The position numbers and the translations under genes were made by a program. Positions 41,321 through 48,978 of a stretch of DNA of 64,000 bases are shown piece after piece; the first letter of the stretch is position 1, and each line of letters begins with the position of its first letter. The stretch is from Streptomyces collinus Tu 365. Lineage in GTDB: Bacteria; Actinomycetota; Actinomycetes; Streptomycetales; Streptomycetaceae. Where the stretch lies: the NCBI RefSeq assembly GCF_000444875.1, contig NC_021985.1, positions 3,915,535 through 3,979,534 of the forward strand. Reading direction: 5' to 3'. A model generated the notes under the pieces. That model saw only the letters and a list, made by a program, of their open reading frames with translations, searched no databases and was not told the origin of the DNA.

Positions 41321-42706
41321 TCAGGCGGCGGGCTGCAGGTCGAGCCGGGCCCCGAACTCCCGGACGACCGCCTCGTCCCGGAAGGGTTCGAGCCGCTGCT
41401 GGAGGTCCTCCAGGTACTCGGCGCCCCGGTTGGACCGCAGCGTCTCCAGCAGCTCCACCGCCTTCGTGCCCGTGCTGCACGCCTGCTCGATCTCGCGCTG
41501 CTGCACCTGGGCCGTGGCGAGGAGCACATATCCGATGGCCCGGCGCCTGGCCCGGGTCTCGGGGTGTCCGGCGAGCGACTGCCCGGCGTACCGCGCCGCC
41601 GCCTCCGGCTGCCCCAGGTCGCGGTGGCAGTGCGCCAGCTCGTCGGCGAGGTAGGCCTCGTCGAAGTGGGCGATCCACACCGGATCGTCCCCCGAGGCCG
41701 CGTCCGCCTGTTCCATCGCCGAGATCGCCCGCCCGGCGGCGGCCTGCGCCGACCGGACGTCACCGAGCAGGGCGTGCCCACGCGCCTCGGCCGCGTGGAA
41801 CATCGCCTCCGCCCGCGGGGTCACCCGCCCGCGCGCCCCCTCCTGCGCCGCCCGCGCCAACTGGGAGATCTCGCGCGGGTTCCCGAGCTGTGCGGCGAGG
41901 TGGCTCATGGAGGCGGCGAGCACGTACCCGCCGTAGCCGCGGTCCCCGGCGGCCTGCGCAAGGCGCAGGGACTGGATGTAGTACCGCTGGGCCAGGCCCG
42001 GTTGACCGGTGTCGACCGCCATGTACCCGGCCAGCTCGGTCAACCGGGCGACCGTGGCGAACAGTTCGCGCCCGACGGCCTCCCGGTAGGACCCCGCGAG
42101 CAGCCCGGAGACGACGCTGTTGAGGTAGTGCACCAGGACCGGGCGCACATGCCCGCTGCCGTACTGGTGGTCGAGGTCCACCAGCGCCTGGGTCATGGCC
42201 CGCACCGCGGCCACGTCGGACTGGCCCACACGCGGGCCCGCCTGCCGGGCCACCTGGGTGTCCGGCACCGAGATCAGCCAGTCGCGGCTGGGCTCGACCA
42301 GCGCGGAGGCGGCGACGGACGAGCCGGACAGGAAGTCCCGTCGCCCCACGTCGCTGCGCCACAGCTCGCAGACCTGCTCGATGGCCCCCAGTACCGTCGG
42401 CGAGAACTGGAGACCGACCCCCGAGGCGAGGTTCTTGCCGTTGGCCATGCCGATCTCGTCGATCGTGACCGTGCGGCCGAGCTTGCGCCCGAGCGCCTCG
42501 GCGATGATCGCCGGCGCCCGGCCCCGCGGCTGCTGTCCGCGCAGCCAGCGGGCCACGGACGTCTTGTCGTAGCGCAGGTCGAGACCGTGCTCGGCGCCGC
42601 ACATGTTGACCCGCCGGGCCAGCCCGGCGTTCGAGCACCCCGCTTCCTGGATGAGTGCCTGCAGCCGTTCGTTCGGCTGCCTCGCCACGAGAGGCCTTGC
42701 GGCCAT
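41321..42706 (-). CDS. NsdA-like regulator (XRE-type HTH + TPR region)
   Basis: 461 residues from ATG 42706 (AGGGGGT, spacing 6). N-terminal helix-turn-helix region (SNAGLARRVNMCGAEHGLDLRYDKTSVARWLRGQQPRGRAPAIIAEALGRKLGRTVT) and a long tetratricopeptide-like helical remainder (about 130-450, repeated A-x-R-x-Y/A units). This architecture is that of NsdA/NsdB proteins, negative regulators of development and antibiotic production in Streptomyces. A CTGACATACCGTCAA element is 74 bases upstream (42780-42794). Confidence 0.85.
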   Translation of the reverse strand: MAARPLVARQPNERLQALIQEAGCSNAGLARRVNMCGAEHGLDLRYDKTSVARWLRGQQPRGRAPAIIAEALGRKLGRTVTIDEIGMANGKNLASGVGLQFSPTVLGAIEQVCELWRSDVGRRDFLSGSSVAASALVEPSRDWLISVPDTQVARQAGPRVGQSDVAAVRAMTQALVDLDHQYGSGHVRPVLVHYLNSVVSGLLAGSYREAVGRELFATVARLTELAGYMAVDTGQPGLAQRYYIQSLRLAQAAGDRGYGGYVLAASMSHLAAQLGNPREISQLARAAQEGARGRVTPRAEAMFHAAEARGHALLGDVRSAQAAAGRAISAMEQADAASGDDPVWIAHFDEAYLADELAHCHRDLGQPEAAARYAGQSLAGHPETRARRRAIGYVLLATAQVQQREIEQACSTGTKAVELLETLRSNRGAEYLEDLQQRLEPFRDEAVVREFGARLDLQPAA

Positions 42707-42982
42707 TGCTACCCCCTGCGAACCCCTGGAGCGTGACGTTCCGGCCGGAAGGTTCCCGGCCCTGACGATCACTGCCCAGCTGACATACCGTCAATGCGTG
42801 ACATGTGCGGTTTGCCGGGGTAAAGGCAGATGCCACCCCCACCTCTGGTTACCCACCCCACGCCGCGGTTCCTCCCGCGCGCCCCCGCACATGCACCCAT
42901 GCGCCCCGGGCGAGGGACCGGTGCTCCTCCCCCGCGCGCGCCACGGCCGTAACCCCGGGTGAGTGCGGGAGTTGAGTGGGAC

Positions 42983-43636
42983 GTGGAAGAGACGATCGTG
43001 GGGACCGAAGCCGCTCAGATTCCGCAGCAGCGCGGGGAATCGCTGCTGGACACCGCCGTGCGCTACGTCGAGGAACGCCACTGGGACGTGTTCCCGGGCA
43101 CCTGGCTGGAAGCCGTCGACGGGCTGCAGTGCTGCTCGTGCGGCGACGCCTCCTGCCCCGCGCCGGGTGCGCACCCCGCGCGCCCCGACTGGGCGACGCA
43201 GGCGACCGGCAGCGCGACCGTCGCCCGCCGGATGTGGCAGAAGCAGCCGACGGCGTCGATCCTGCTGCCGACGGGGCGCACGTTCGACGCGCTGTCCGTC
43301 CCCGAGAGCGCCGGGTTCCTGGCCCTGGCCCGCATGGAGCGGATGGAACTGACCCTCGGCCCGGTGACGCTCACCCCCGACCGCCGGATGCACTTCCTCG
43401 TGCTGCCGGGCGCCGCCGCGAAGGTCCCCGACCTGGTGCGCACCCTGGGCTGGACGCCGTCCTCGCTGCGTCTGACACCGCTCGGGGAGGGCGGCTACGT
43501 GGCCGCTCCGCCGACCCGCTTCGGGTCCCGGGGCGCCGTGCAGTGGGCCCGCCGGCCGACCCATGCCAACCGGTGGCTGCCGGACGCCGAGGAACTGGTG
43601 TCGCCGCTCGCCTACGCCTGCGGCCGGGACAGGTAG
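42983..43636 (+). CDS. Bifunctional primase/polymerase N-terminal-domain protein
   Basis: About 217 residues of the prim-pol family: TAVRYVEERHWDVFPGTWLEA, CSCGDASCPAPGAHPARPDWATQATGSA, ASILLPTGRTFDALSVP, GPVTLTPDRRMHFLVLPG. The Cys residues form a metal-binding cluster, but the typical DxD of active primase-polymerases is not evident (FDALSVPE). Possibly a non-catalytic DNA-binding relative. The start is uncertain: GTG 42959, 42983 or 42998; none has a strong site. Confidence 0.78.
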   Translation: MEETIVGTEAAQIPQQRGESLLDTAVRYVEERHWDVFPGTWLEAVDGLQCCSCGDASCPAPGAHPARPDWATQATGSATVARRMWQKQPTASILLPTGRTFDALSVPESAGFLALARMERMELTLGPVTLTPDRRMHFLVLPGAAAKVPDLVRTLGWTPSSLRLTPLGEGGYVAAPPTRFGSRGAVQWARRPTHANRWLPDAEELVSPLAYACGRDR

Positions 43637-43691
43637 CGCACCCGGTTCCCCGCCCCCCGCGGCCGCCGGCGGGCGCCGTAGGGTTCGGTGC

Positions 43692-44468
43692 ATGACCGAG
43701 GCTGCGGTGCGTGTGCGGGGACTGTGGAAGCGATTCGGGCAGCAGGTCGCCGTCGGCGGCATCGATCTCGACCTGCCCGCCGGGAAGTTCATCGGGCTCG
43801 TCGGGCCGAACGGGGCCGGCAAGACCACCACCCTCTCCATGGTCACCGGGCTGCTCCGCCCCGACCAGGGGTCCGTCGAGGTCGTCGGGCACGACGTCTG
43901 GCGCGACCCGGTGGCCGTCAAGGCGCGGATCGGCGTACTGCCCGAGGGCCTGCGGCTGTTCGAGCGGCTCTCGGGACGCGAACTGCTCGGATACGCCGGG
44001 CGGCTGCGGGGGCTGCCGGGCACCGAGGTCGACAAGCGGGCCACCCAGGTGCTCGACGTGCTCGACCTGGCCGGGGCCCAGCACAAGCTGGTCGTCGACT
44101 ACTCGACCGGCATGCGCAAGAAGATCGGGCTCGCCGCCGCGCTCCTCCACAACCCTCAGGTGCTCTTCCTGGACGAGCCGTTCGAGGGCGTCGACCCGGT
44201 GTCCGCGCAGACGATCCGGCAGGTGCTGGAGCGGTACACCGCCTCCGGCGCCACCGTCGTCTTCTCCTCCCACGTGATGGAGCTGGTCGAGTCGCTGTGC
44301 GACTGGGTGGCCGTCCTCGCGGCGGGCCGCATCCGCGCCACCGGGACCCTGGCCGAGGTGCGCGGCGAACACCCCACGCTCCAGGCCGCCTTCCTCGATC
44401 TGGTGGGGGCGCGCGGCCGGGACGCCGGGACCGATCTCGACTGGCTGGGCGGCGGGGCCGCCCGATGA
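43692..44468 (+). CDS. ABC transporter ATP-binding protein
   Basis: 258 residues. Walker A GPNGAGKTT, Q-loop region replaced by GVLPEGLRLFERLSG, signature YSTGMRKK, Walker B VLFLDEPFEGVD and the switch His in VFSSHVMELV. Typical of ABC-2 exporters for drugs, lipids or bacteriocin-like products. Overlaps the permease start by four bases (ATGA), so the two form one complex. Confidence 0.93.
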   Translation: MTEAAVRVRGLWKRFGQQVAVGGIDLDLPAGKFIGLVGPNGAGKTTTLSMVTGLLRPDQGSVEVVGHDVWRDPVAVKARIGVLPEGLRLFERLSGRELLGYAGRLRGLPGTEVDKRATQVLDVLDLAGAQHKLVVDYSTGMRKKIGLAAALLHNPQVLFLDEPFEGVDPVSAQTIRQVLERYTASGATVVFSSHVMELVESLCDWVAVLAAGRIRATGTLAEVRGEHPTLQAAFLDLVGARGRDAGTDLDWLGGGAAR

Positions 44469-46054
44469 CGCACCTGACCGCCACCGTCGTACGGCTGAAA
44501 CTGTCGCTGCTGCGCAACGGGCTCAGGCAGTCCGCGGGCCGGCGGGCCGCCTTCGTCGCCTCCGCGGTGGTCGCGGTGCTGTTCGCGCTGCTGCAACTGG
44601 CGGGCCTGCTGGCGCTGCGCGGGCACGCGCACGCCGACGCCGTCGCCGTACCGGGCACGGCCGTGCTGGCCCTGGGCTGGGCGGTGCTGCCGCTGTTCCA
44701 CCCCGGCGGCGACGAGACCATGGACCCCACCCGTCTGGTGATGCTGCCGCTGCGGCCCCGCCCGCTGGTCCGCGCCCTGCTGGCGGCCTCCCTGGTCGGC
44801 ATCGGGCCGCTGTTCACCCTGCTGGTGCTGGCGGGCTGCGTCCTGTCGGTGGCGCACGGCACGGCCGGATACGTCGTCGCCGTGGTCGCCGCCGCCCTCG
44901 CCCTGCTGGCCTGCGTGGCGCTCGCCCGGGCCGTCGCCACCGCCAACGTACGGTTGCTGACCAGCCGCAAGGGCCGCGATCTCGCCGTGCTCAGCGGGCT
45001 GGTGATCGCGGTCGGCGCCCAGCTCGTCAACTTCGCCGCGCAGCGCCTCGGTTCCGCGGGGGCCGGGCAGCTGCGGCCGGTCGCGGACGTCCTGTCGTGG
45101 GTGCCGCCCGCCTCGGCGGTGGCGGCGGTGCGGTCGGTGAGCGGGGGTGCCTACGGGGCGGCGGCCGGACAGCTCGGGCTGACGGTGGCCGGGCTCGCGC
45201 TGCTGATCGCCTTCTGGGCGCGGAGTCTGGACCGGCTGATGACCTCGCCGGACGGCTCCACCGTGCAGGCCCTCGACGCCGGCACCCCCGACCGCGCCGC
45301 CACCGGCGGGGCCCGGCGGCTGCTGCCGGGCGGGCGCACCGGTCCGGTCCTGGAGCGCACCCTGCGCTACGTCTGGCGCGACCCCAAGACCAAGGCCGCG
45401 TGGGTCACCTCGCTGGCCATCGGTCTGATCGTGCCGGTGTTCAACGCCCTGCAGGGCACCGGCTCGGTCTACTTCGCGTGCTTCGCCGCCGGCATGCTCG
45501 GCATCCAGATGTACAACCAGTTCGGCCAGGACACCTCCGCCTTCTGGATGGTCGCACTGACGATCTCCACGCCCCGGGACGCCTACGAGGAGCTGCGCGG
45601 CCGGGCGCTGGGCCTGCTGGTGATCACCCTGCCGTACGCCACCCTCGTGACCGTCCTGACCACGGCCCTGCTGGACGACTGGGCCCGGCTGCCGGAGGTC
45701 CTGGGGCTGTCCTTCGCGCTGCTCGGGGCGATGCTCGCCACCGGGGCGTGGACCTCGGCCCGCTTCCCGTACTCCATCCCCCAGGAGGGCCACAAGAACG
45801 TGGCCCCCGGCCAGGCCGGTCTCGCCTGGATCTCCATCTTCGGCGGCATGGTCGCGGCGGCCCTGCTCTGCTCGCCCGTCGTCGCCCTCACCATCGCGCT
45901 GCACGCGAGCGCGGGCGGGGACGCCTGGACCTGGGTACTGCTGCCGTCCGGCGCGGCATACGGCGCCACGGCCACGTTCCTCGGCCTGCGGCTCGCGGCA
46001 CCACGAGCGGCGGCCCGCCTGCCGGAGATCCTGACGGCGGTCAGCAAGGGCTGA
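44465..46054 (+). CDS. ABC-2 type transporter permease
   Basis: 529 residues with about ten to twelve hydrophobic segments in two halves, separated by a hydrophilic stretch (about 255-305, DGSTVQALDAGTPDRAATGGARRLLPGGRTGP). Partner of the ATPase immediately upstream. No accessory or biosynthetic gene is adjacent, so the substrate is unknown. Confidence 0.88.
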   Translation: MTHLTATVVRLKLSLLRNGLRQSAGRRAAFVASAVVAVLFALLQLAGLLALRGHAHADAVAVPGTAVLALGWAVLPLFHPGGDETMDPTRLVMLPLRPRPLVRALLAASLVGIGPLFTLLVLAGCVLSVAHGTAGYVVAVVAAALALLACVALARAVATANVRLLTSRKGRDLAVLSGLVIAVGAQLVNFAAQRLGSAGAGQLRPVADVLSWVPPASAVAAVRSVSGGAYGAAAGQLGLTVAGLALLIAFWARSLDRLMTSPDGSTVQALDAGTPDRAATGGARRLLPGGRTGPVLERTLRYVWRDPKTKAAWVTSLAIGLIVPVFNALQGTGSVYFACFAAGMLGIQMYNQFGQDTSAFWMVALTISTPRDAYEELRGRALGLLVITLPYATLVTVLTTALLDDWARLPEVLGLSFALLGAMLATGAWTSARFPYSIPQEGHKNVAPGQAGLAWISIFGGMVAAALLCSPVVALTIALHASAGGDAWTWVLLPSGAAYGATATFLGLRLAAPRAAARLPEILTAVSKG

Positions 46055-46081
46055 CGCCCCGGTCCACCCCGGGGTCCGCCC

Positions 46082-46942
46082 TCAGCCCACCAGGACGCGT
46101 TCCAGGAAGGGCTCGACCGCCGCGCGCCAGGCCGGTGGCCGGTCGTAGTGCACGAGGTGACCGGCGTCGGCGACCTCGGCGTACTCGCCCCGGGGCAGCA
46201 CCCGCACCATCTCCTGCGCCTCCGCCCGGCCCAGCTCGCCGTCGAGGCCGCGCACGACCAGCGCGGGGCACCGCACCTGGGCCAGCTCCTCCCAGTGCGC
46301 GTCGTACACCCAGCTCTCCCGGGTGCGCAGCATCTGCTCCGGCAGGAAGACGGGGCGCCAGCCGTCGGCGGACTCCTGCATGACCTCGGCGTAGAAGGCG
46401 CCGCGGGCGGGGCTCGGCCGCTCCACCCAGGGATCGTCCTCGCCGAACCACTTGCGGACGTCGGCGAGGGTGGCGAAGGGGACGGGCCAGGACCGGAACC
46501 ACTCGGTCCACTCGCGCTGGGAGGTCGCGCCGAGCGCGGAGGCCCGCATGTCGCAGATGACCAGGCCGCACACCAGGTCGGGGCGTTTCGCGGCGAGCTG
46601 CCAGGCGGTGAGCGCTCCCATGGCGTGGCCGATGAGGACCGCGGGGGCGAGACCGAGCTGTTCCAGGGCCGCCTCGGCGTCCTCGACGTACGCCTCGCGC
46701 GTGTAGGCGGCCCTCGGCGGTTTGTCGCTCTGCCCGTGGCCGCGCTGGTCGAGCGCGACGGCCCGGTGCCGCTCGGCGAGCCAGCGGGCGGTGGGCGCCC
46801 AGTGCGAGGCACGGCCCATCAGGCCGTGGAGTAACAGCACGCCCGGAGTGCCGGGCTCAGCCTCCGCCTTGGGCGGGTCCGCGAACTCCCAGGCGGCCAG
46901 GCGCACCCCGTCCGCTCCCGCCACGTCGATACGCCGTGCCAT
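46082..46942 (-). CDS. Alpha/beta-hydrolase-fold protein lacking the nucleophile Ser
   Basis: 286 residues with a clear alpha/beta-hydrolase fold: LLLHGLMGRASHW oxyanion segment, DQRGHGQSDKP, LIGHAMGALTAW elbow, and the acid/His part VRGLDGE and DAGHLVHYDRP. At the elbow the normal GxSxG reads GHAMG (codon GCC), so the catalytic Ser is Ala. The rest of the triad looks kept. Either a non-catalytic binding protein or a single-base change (TCC to GCC) in this strain. Confidence 0.85.
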   Translation of the reverse strand: MARRIDVAGADGVRLAAWEFADPPKAEAEPGTPGVLLLHGLMGRASHWAPTARWLAERHRAVALDQRGHGQSDKPPRAAYTREAYVEDAEAALEQLGLAPAVLIGHAMGALTAWQLAAKRPDLVCGLVICDMRASALGATSQREWTEWFRSWPVPFATLADVRKWFGEDDPWVERPSPARGAFYAEVMQESADGWRPVFLPEQMLRTRESWVYDAHWEELAQVRCPALVVRGLDGELGRAEAQEMVRVLPRGEYAEVADAGHLVHYDRPPAWRAAVEPFLERVLVG

Positions 46943-47074
46943 CGGCCTGGTACCCCCCAGCTCCGCCTGCCTCGTACCGGTGTACTGCCGTTCCCGTGTC
47001 GAAATGCCGTCGCACTGCCGCCGGAGCGCCGTGGTGCCGCGGCCGGCCCGCGGTCGCGCCGCCGACGCAGACTA

Positions 47075-47090
47075 TCGAATGCGCATTCGA
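47075..47090. promoter_or_regulatory. 16-bp perfect palindrome, operator candidate
   Basis: TCGAATGCGCATTCGA, fully symmetric, in the 348-base gap between the hydrolase start (133 bases away) and the dmdR1 3' end. It resembles actinobacterial LexA boxes (TCGAAC-N4-GTTCGA) but differs at one base per arm. The rest of the gap has no gene; 47120-47250 shows several short self-complementary stretches of unknown meaning. Confidence 0.55.
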
Positions 47091-47256
47091 AAATACTGCC
47101 TCTGCGGACAACACCCCTCCTTCGAGTGACACCCCTCAAGGAATGATCGCCGCCGCCGAGGGGATCTTTCAGGCGGGAGGCGGACCACTCGGGGAAAAGC
47201 GGTCCGAGGGGATGACCCTGAGAGCTCGGGGCTCCGGGTCAGCACAGGGGAGGACA

Positions 47257-47282
47257 GGCCCCGGCGCGAAAGCGCCGGGGCC
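47257..47282 (-). terminator. Terminator of the DtxR-family gene
   Basis: GGCCCCGGCGC and GCGCCGGGGCC form an 11-bp perfect stem closed by a GAAA tetraloop, 8 bases beyond the stop codon of the regulator gene. Confidence 0.85.
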
Positions 47283-47290
47283 CTCTCCGT

Positions 47291-47983
47291 TCAGCGCTTG
47301 GCGACGAACACGTGCGAGGCGACGTCGGCCTCCAGCTCGGCCGCCTCACCGCCACTGCCCACCAGCACCCCGCCGGCCGACTCCGTCACACTCACCACCG
47401 AGCCGGGCTGCACACCCGCGCGCCGCAGCGTGTACATCAGCTGCGCGTCCGTCTGGATCGGCTCACCGATACGACGGACCACGACCGTCTTGCCGTCCGT
47501 GCCCGCGTCCAGGTCGGCCAGCGACACCATGCCCTCGTCCAGGAACGGATCGGCCCCGTCCTTCTCGCCCAGCTCCTCCAGACCCGGGATCGGGTTGCCG
47601 TACGGCGACTCGGTCGGATGCCGCAGCAGCTCCAGCACCCGGCGCTCCACCGCCTCGCTCATCACGTGCTCCCAGCGGCACGCCTCCGCGTGCACCTGCT
47701 CCCACTCCAGGCCGATCACGTCCACCAGCAGACACTCCGCGAGACGGTGCTTGCGCATCACCCGCGTGGCCAGCCGGCGGCCCTCGTCGGTCAGCTCCAG
47801 ATGGCGGTCGCTGGCCACGGAGACCAGGCCGTCGCGCTCCATGCGCGCCACCGTCTGACTCACCGTCGGCCCGCTCTGGTCGAGCCGCTCCGCGATGCGG
47901 GCGCGCATGGGGACGACGCCTTCCTCTTCGAGCTCGAGGATGGTGCGGAGATACATCTCCGTGGTGTCGATCAGTCCGGACAT
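47291..47983 (-). CDS. dmdR1: DtxR/IdeR-family iron repressor DmdR1
   Basis: 230 residues. Winged HTH (ERLDQSGPTVSQTVARMERDGLV), metal-binding and dimer domain, and SH3-like C-terminal domain (about 150-230). All metal ligands of DtxR are at the same numbers: Met10, His79, Glu83, His98, Cys102, Glu105, His106. It represses siderophore and iron-uptake genes when Fe(II) is plentiful. In S. coelicolor the dmdR1 locus also carries an antiparallel gene, adm; long open frames run opposite this gene here as well. Position next to the SIS-domain gene matches the S. coelicolor order as I recall it. Confidence 0.9.
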   Translation of the reverse strand: MSGLIDTTEMYLRTILELEEEGVVPMRARIAERLDQSGPTVSQTVARMERDGLVSVASDRHLELTDEGRRLATRVMRKHRLAECLLVDVIGLEWEQVHAEACRWEHVMSEAVERRVLELLRHPTESPYGNPIPGLEELGEKDGADPFLDEGMVSLADLDAGTDGKTVVVRRIGEPIQTDAQLMYTLRRAGVQPGSVVSVTESAGGVLVGSGGEAAELEADVASHVFVAKR

Positions 47984-48143
47984 ACGTGCCCCTCGATTAC
48001 CTCTGCCGGAAGCCCGGCGCGTGCGCTGGCCCTGCCATCAATTCTGCCGTACCCCACTGACAAGCGGGCGGTACCGGGAAAACGGGGGTCACGGCGCGGG
48101 ACGCCCGGCCCGACGCGCACCGTAGCGGCCGTATTGACACCGC

Positions 48144-48159
48144 ATTGGTCCAGACCGCA
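48144..48159 (+). promoter_or_regulatory. DasR-type operator (dre) in the SIS gene promoter
   Basis: ATTGGTCCAGACCGCA matches the dre core TGGTCTAGACCA at 10 of 12 bases. It lies just after TTGACA (48134-48139), between -35 and the expected -10, so DasR would block initiation until glucosamine-6-phosphate releases it. Confidence 0.72.
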
Positions 48160-48197
48160 GGGTGATCCGCGACACAGACGCTGCGAAGGGGCACCGC

Positions 48198-48953
48198 ATG
48201 AGCGACGGCACGCCTGCCGACCTGTTCTTCGACGCCGCCATCGGCCTGCTGCAACGGGTCCGCGAGGAGGAGGCCGAGGCGATCACCGCGGCCGGCACCC
48301 TGCTCGCCGACACCGTCGCGGCCGGCGGCCGGCTGTTCGCCTTCGGCGCCGGGCACTCCTCGCTCGCCGCCCAGGACGTCGTCTACCGCGCCGGCGGACT
48401 CGCCCTGATGAACCTGCTCACCGTCCCCGGGGTCGTCGGCGTCGACGTCACGCCCGCCACCCTCGGCTCCGCCCTCGAACGCGTCGACGGACTCGCGAGC
48501 GCCGTCCTCGACACCTCACCCCTGCGCGCCGGCGACACCCTCGTGATCATCTCCCTCTCCGGGCGCAACGCCCTCCCCGTGGAGATGGCCCTGGGCGCCC
48601 GCGCCCTCGGCGTCAAGGTCGTCGGCGTCACCTCCGTCGCCTACGCCACCGAAACCAGCTCCCGGCACAGCTCCGGCACCTTCCTGCGGGACCACTGCGA
48701 CATCGTCCTGGACTCCAAGATCGCCGTCGGCGACGCGGAACTCACCCTCGACACCATCCCGGCGCCCTTCGCCCCCGCCTCCACCGTGGTCACCAGCGCC
48801 CTCATGCAGGCCGTGATGGCCACCGCCGCGGCCGCCCTCGCCGACCGCGGCATCGAACCCCCGCTGCTGCGCTCCGGCAACGTCGACGGCGGCCACGACT
48901 GGAACGGCCGCGTCATGACCGAGTACGGCGACCGCATCTTCTACCGGCACTAG
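48198..48953 (+). CDS. SIS-domain phosphosugar-binding protein (aminosugar metabolism)
   Basis: 251 residues with one SIS fold: GRLFAFGAGHSSLAAQDVVYRAGG, LVIISLSGRNALPVEMALGARALGVKVVGVTS (SLSGRN phosphosugar loop), and a conserved NVDGGHDWN near the end. The DasR site upstream ties it to N-acetylglucosamine metabolism. I recall the S. coelicolor counterpart being linked to glucosamine toxicity (NagS, a GlcN-6P-processing enzyme), which fits. ATG 48198 follows GAAGGGG. Single gene. Confidence 0.85.
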   Translation: MSDGTPADLFFDAAIGLLQRVREEEAEAITAAGTLLADTVAAGGRLFAFGAGHSSLAAQDVVYRAGGLALMNLLTVPGVVGVDVTPATLGSALERVDGLASAVLDTSPLRAGDTLVIISLSGRNALPVEMALGARALGVKVVGVTSVAYATETSSRHSSGTFLRDHCDIVLDSKIAVGDAELTLDTIPAPFAPASTVVTSALMQAVMATAAAALADRGIEPPLLRSGNVDGGHDWNGRVMTEYGDRIFYRH

Positions 48954-48978
48954 GGCCTGTTGCGGCGGCCGGGGCGCA

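Noticed and set aside
47120..47250. Riboswitch or structured RNA upstream of the alpha/beta hydrolase
   Set aside because: Several short complementary stretches but no match to a riboswitch consensus I know; not enough to claim.
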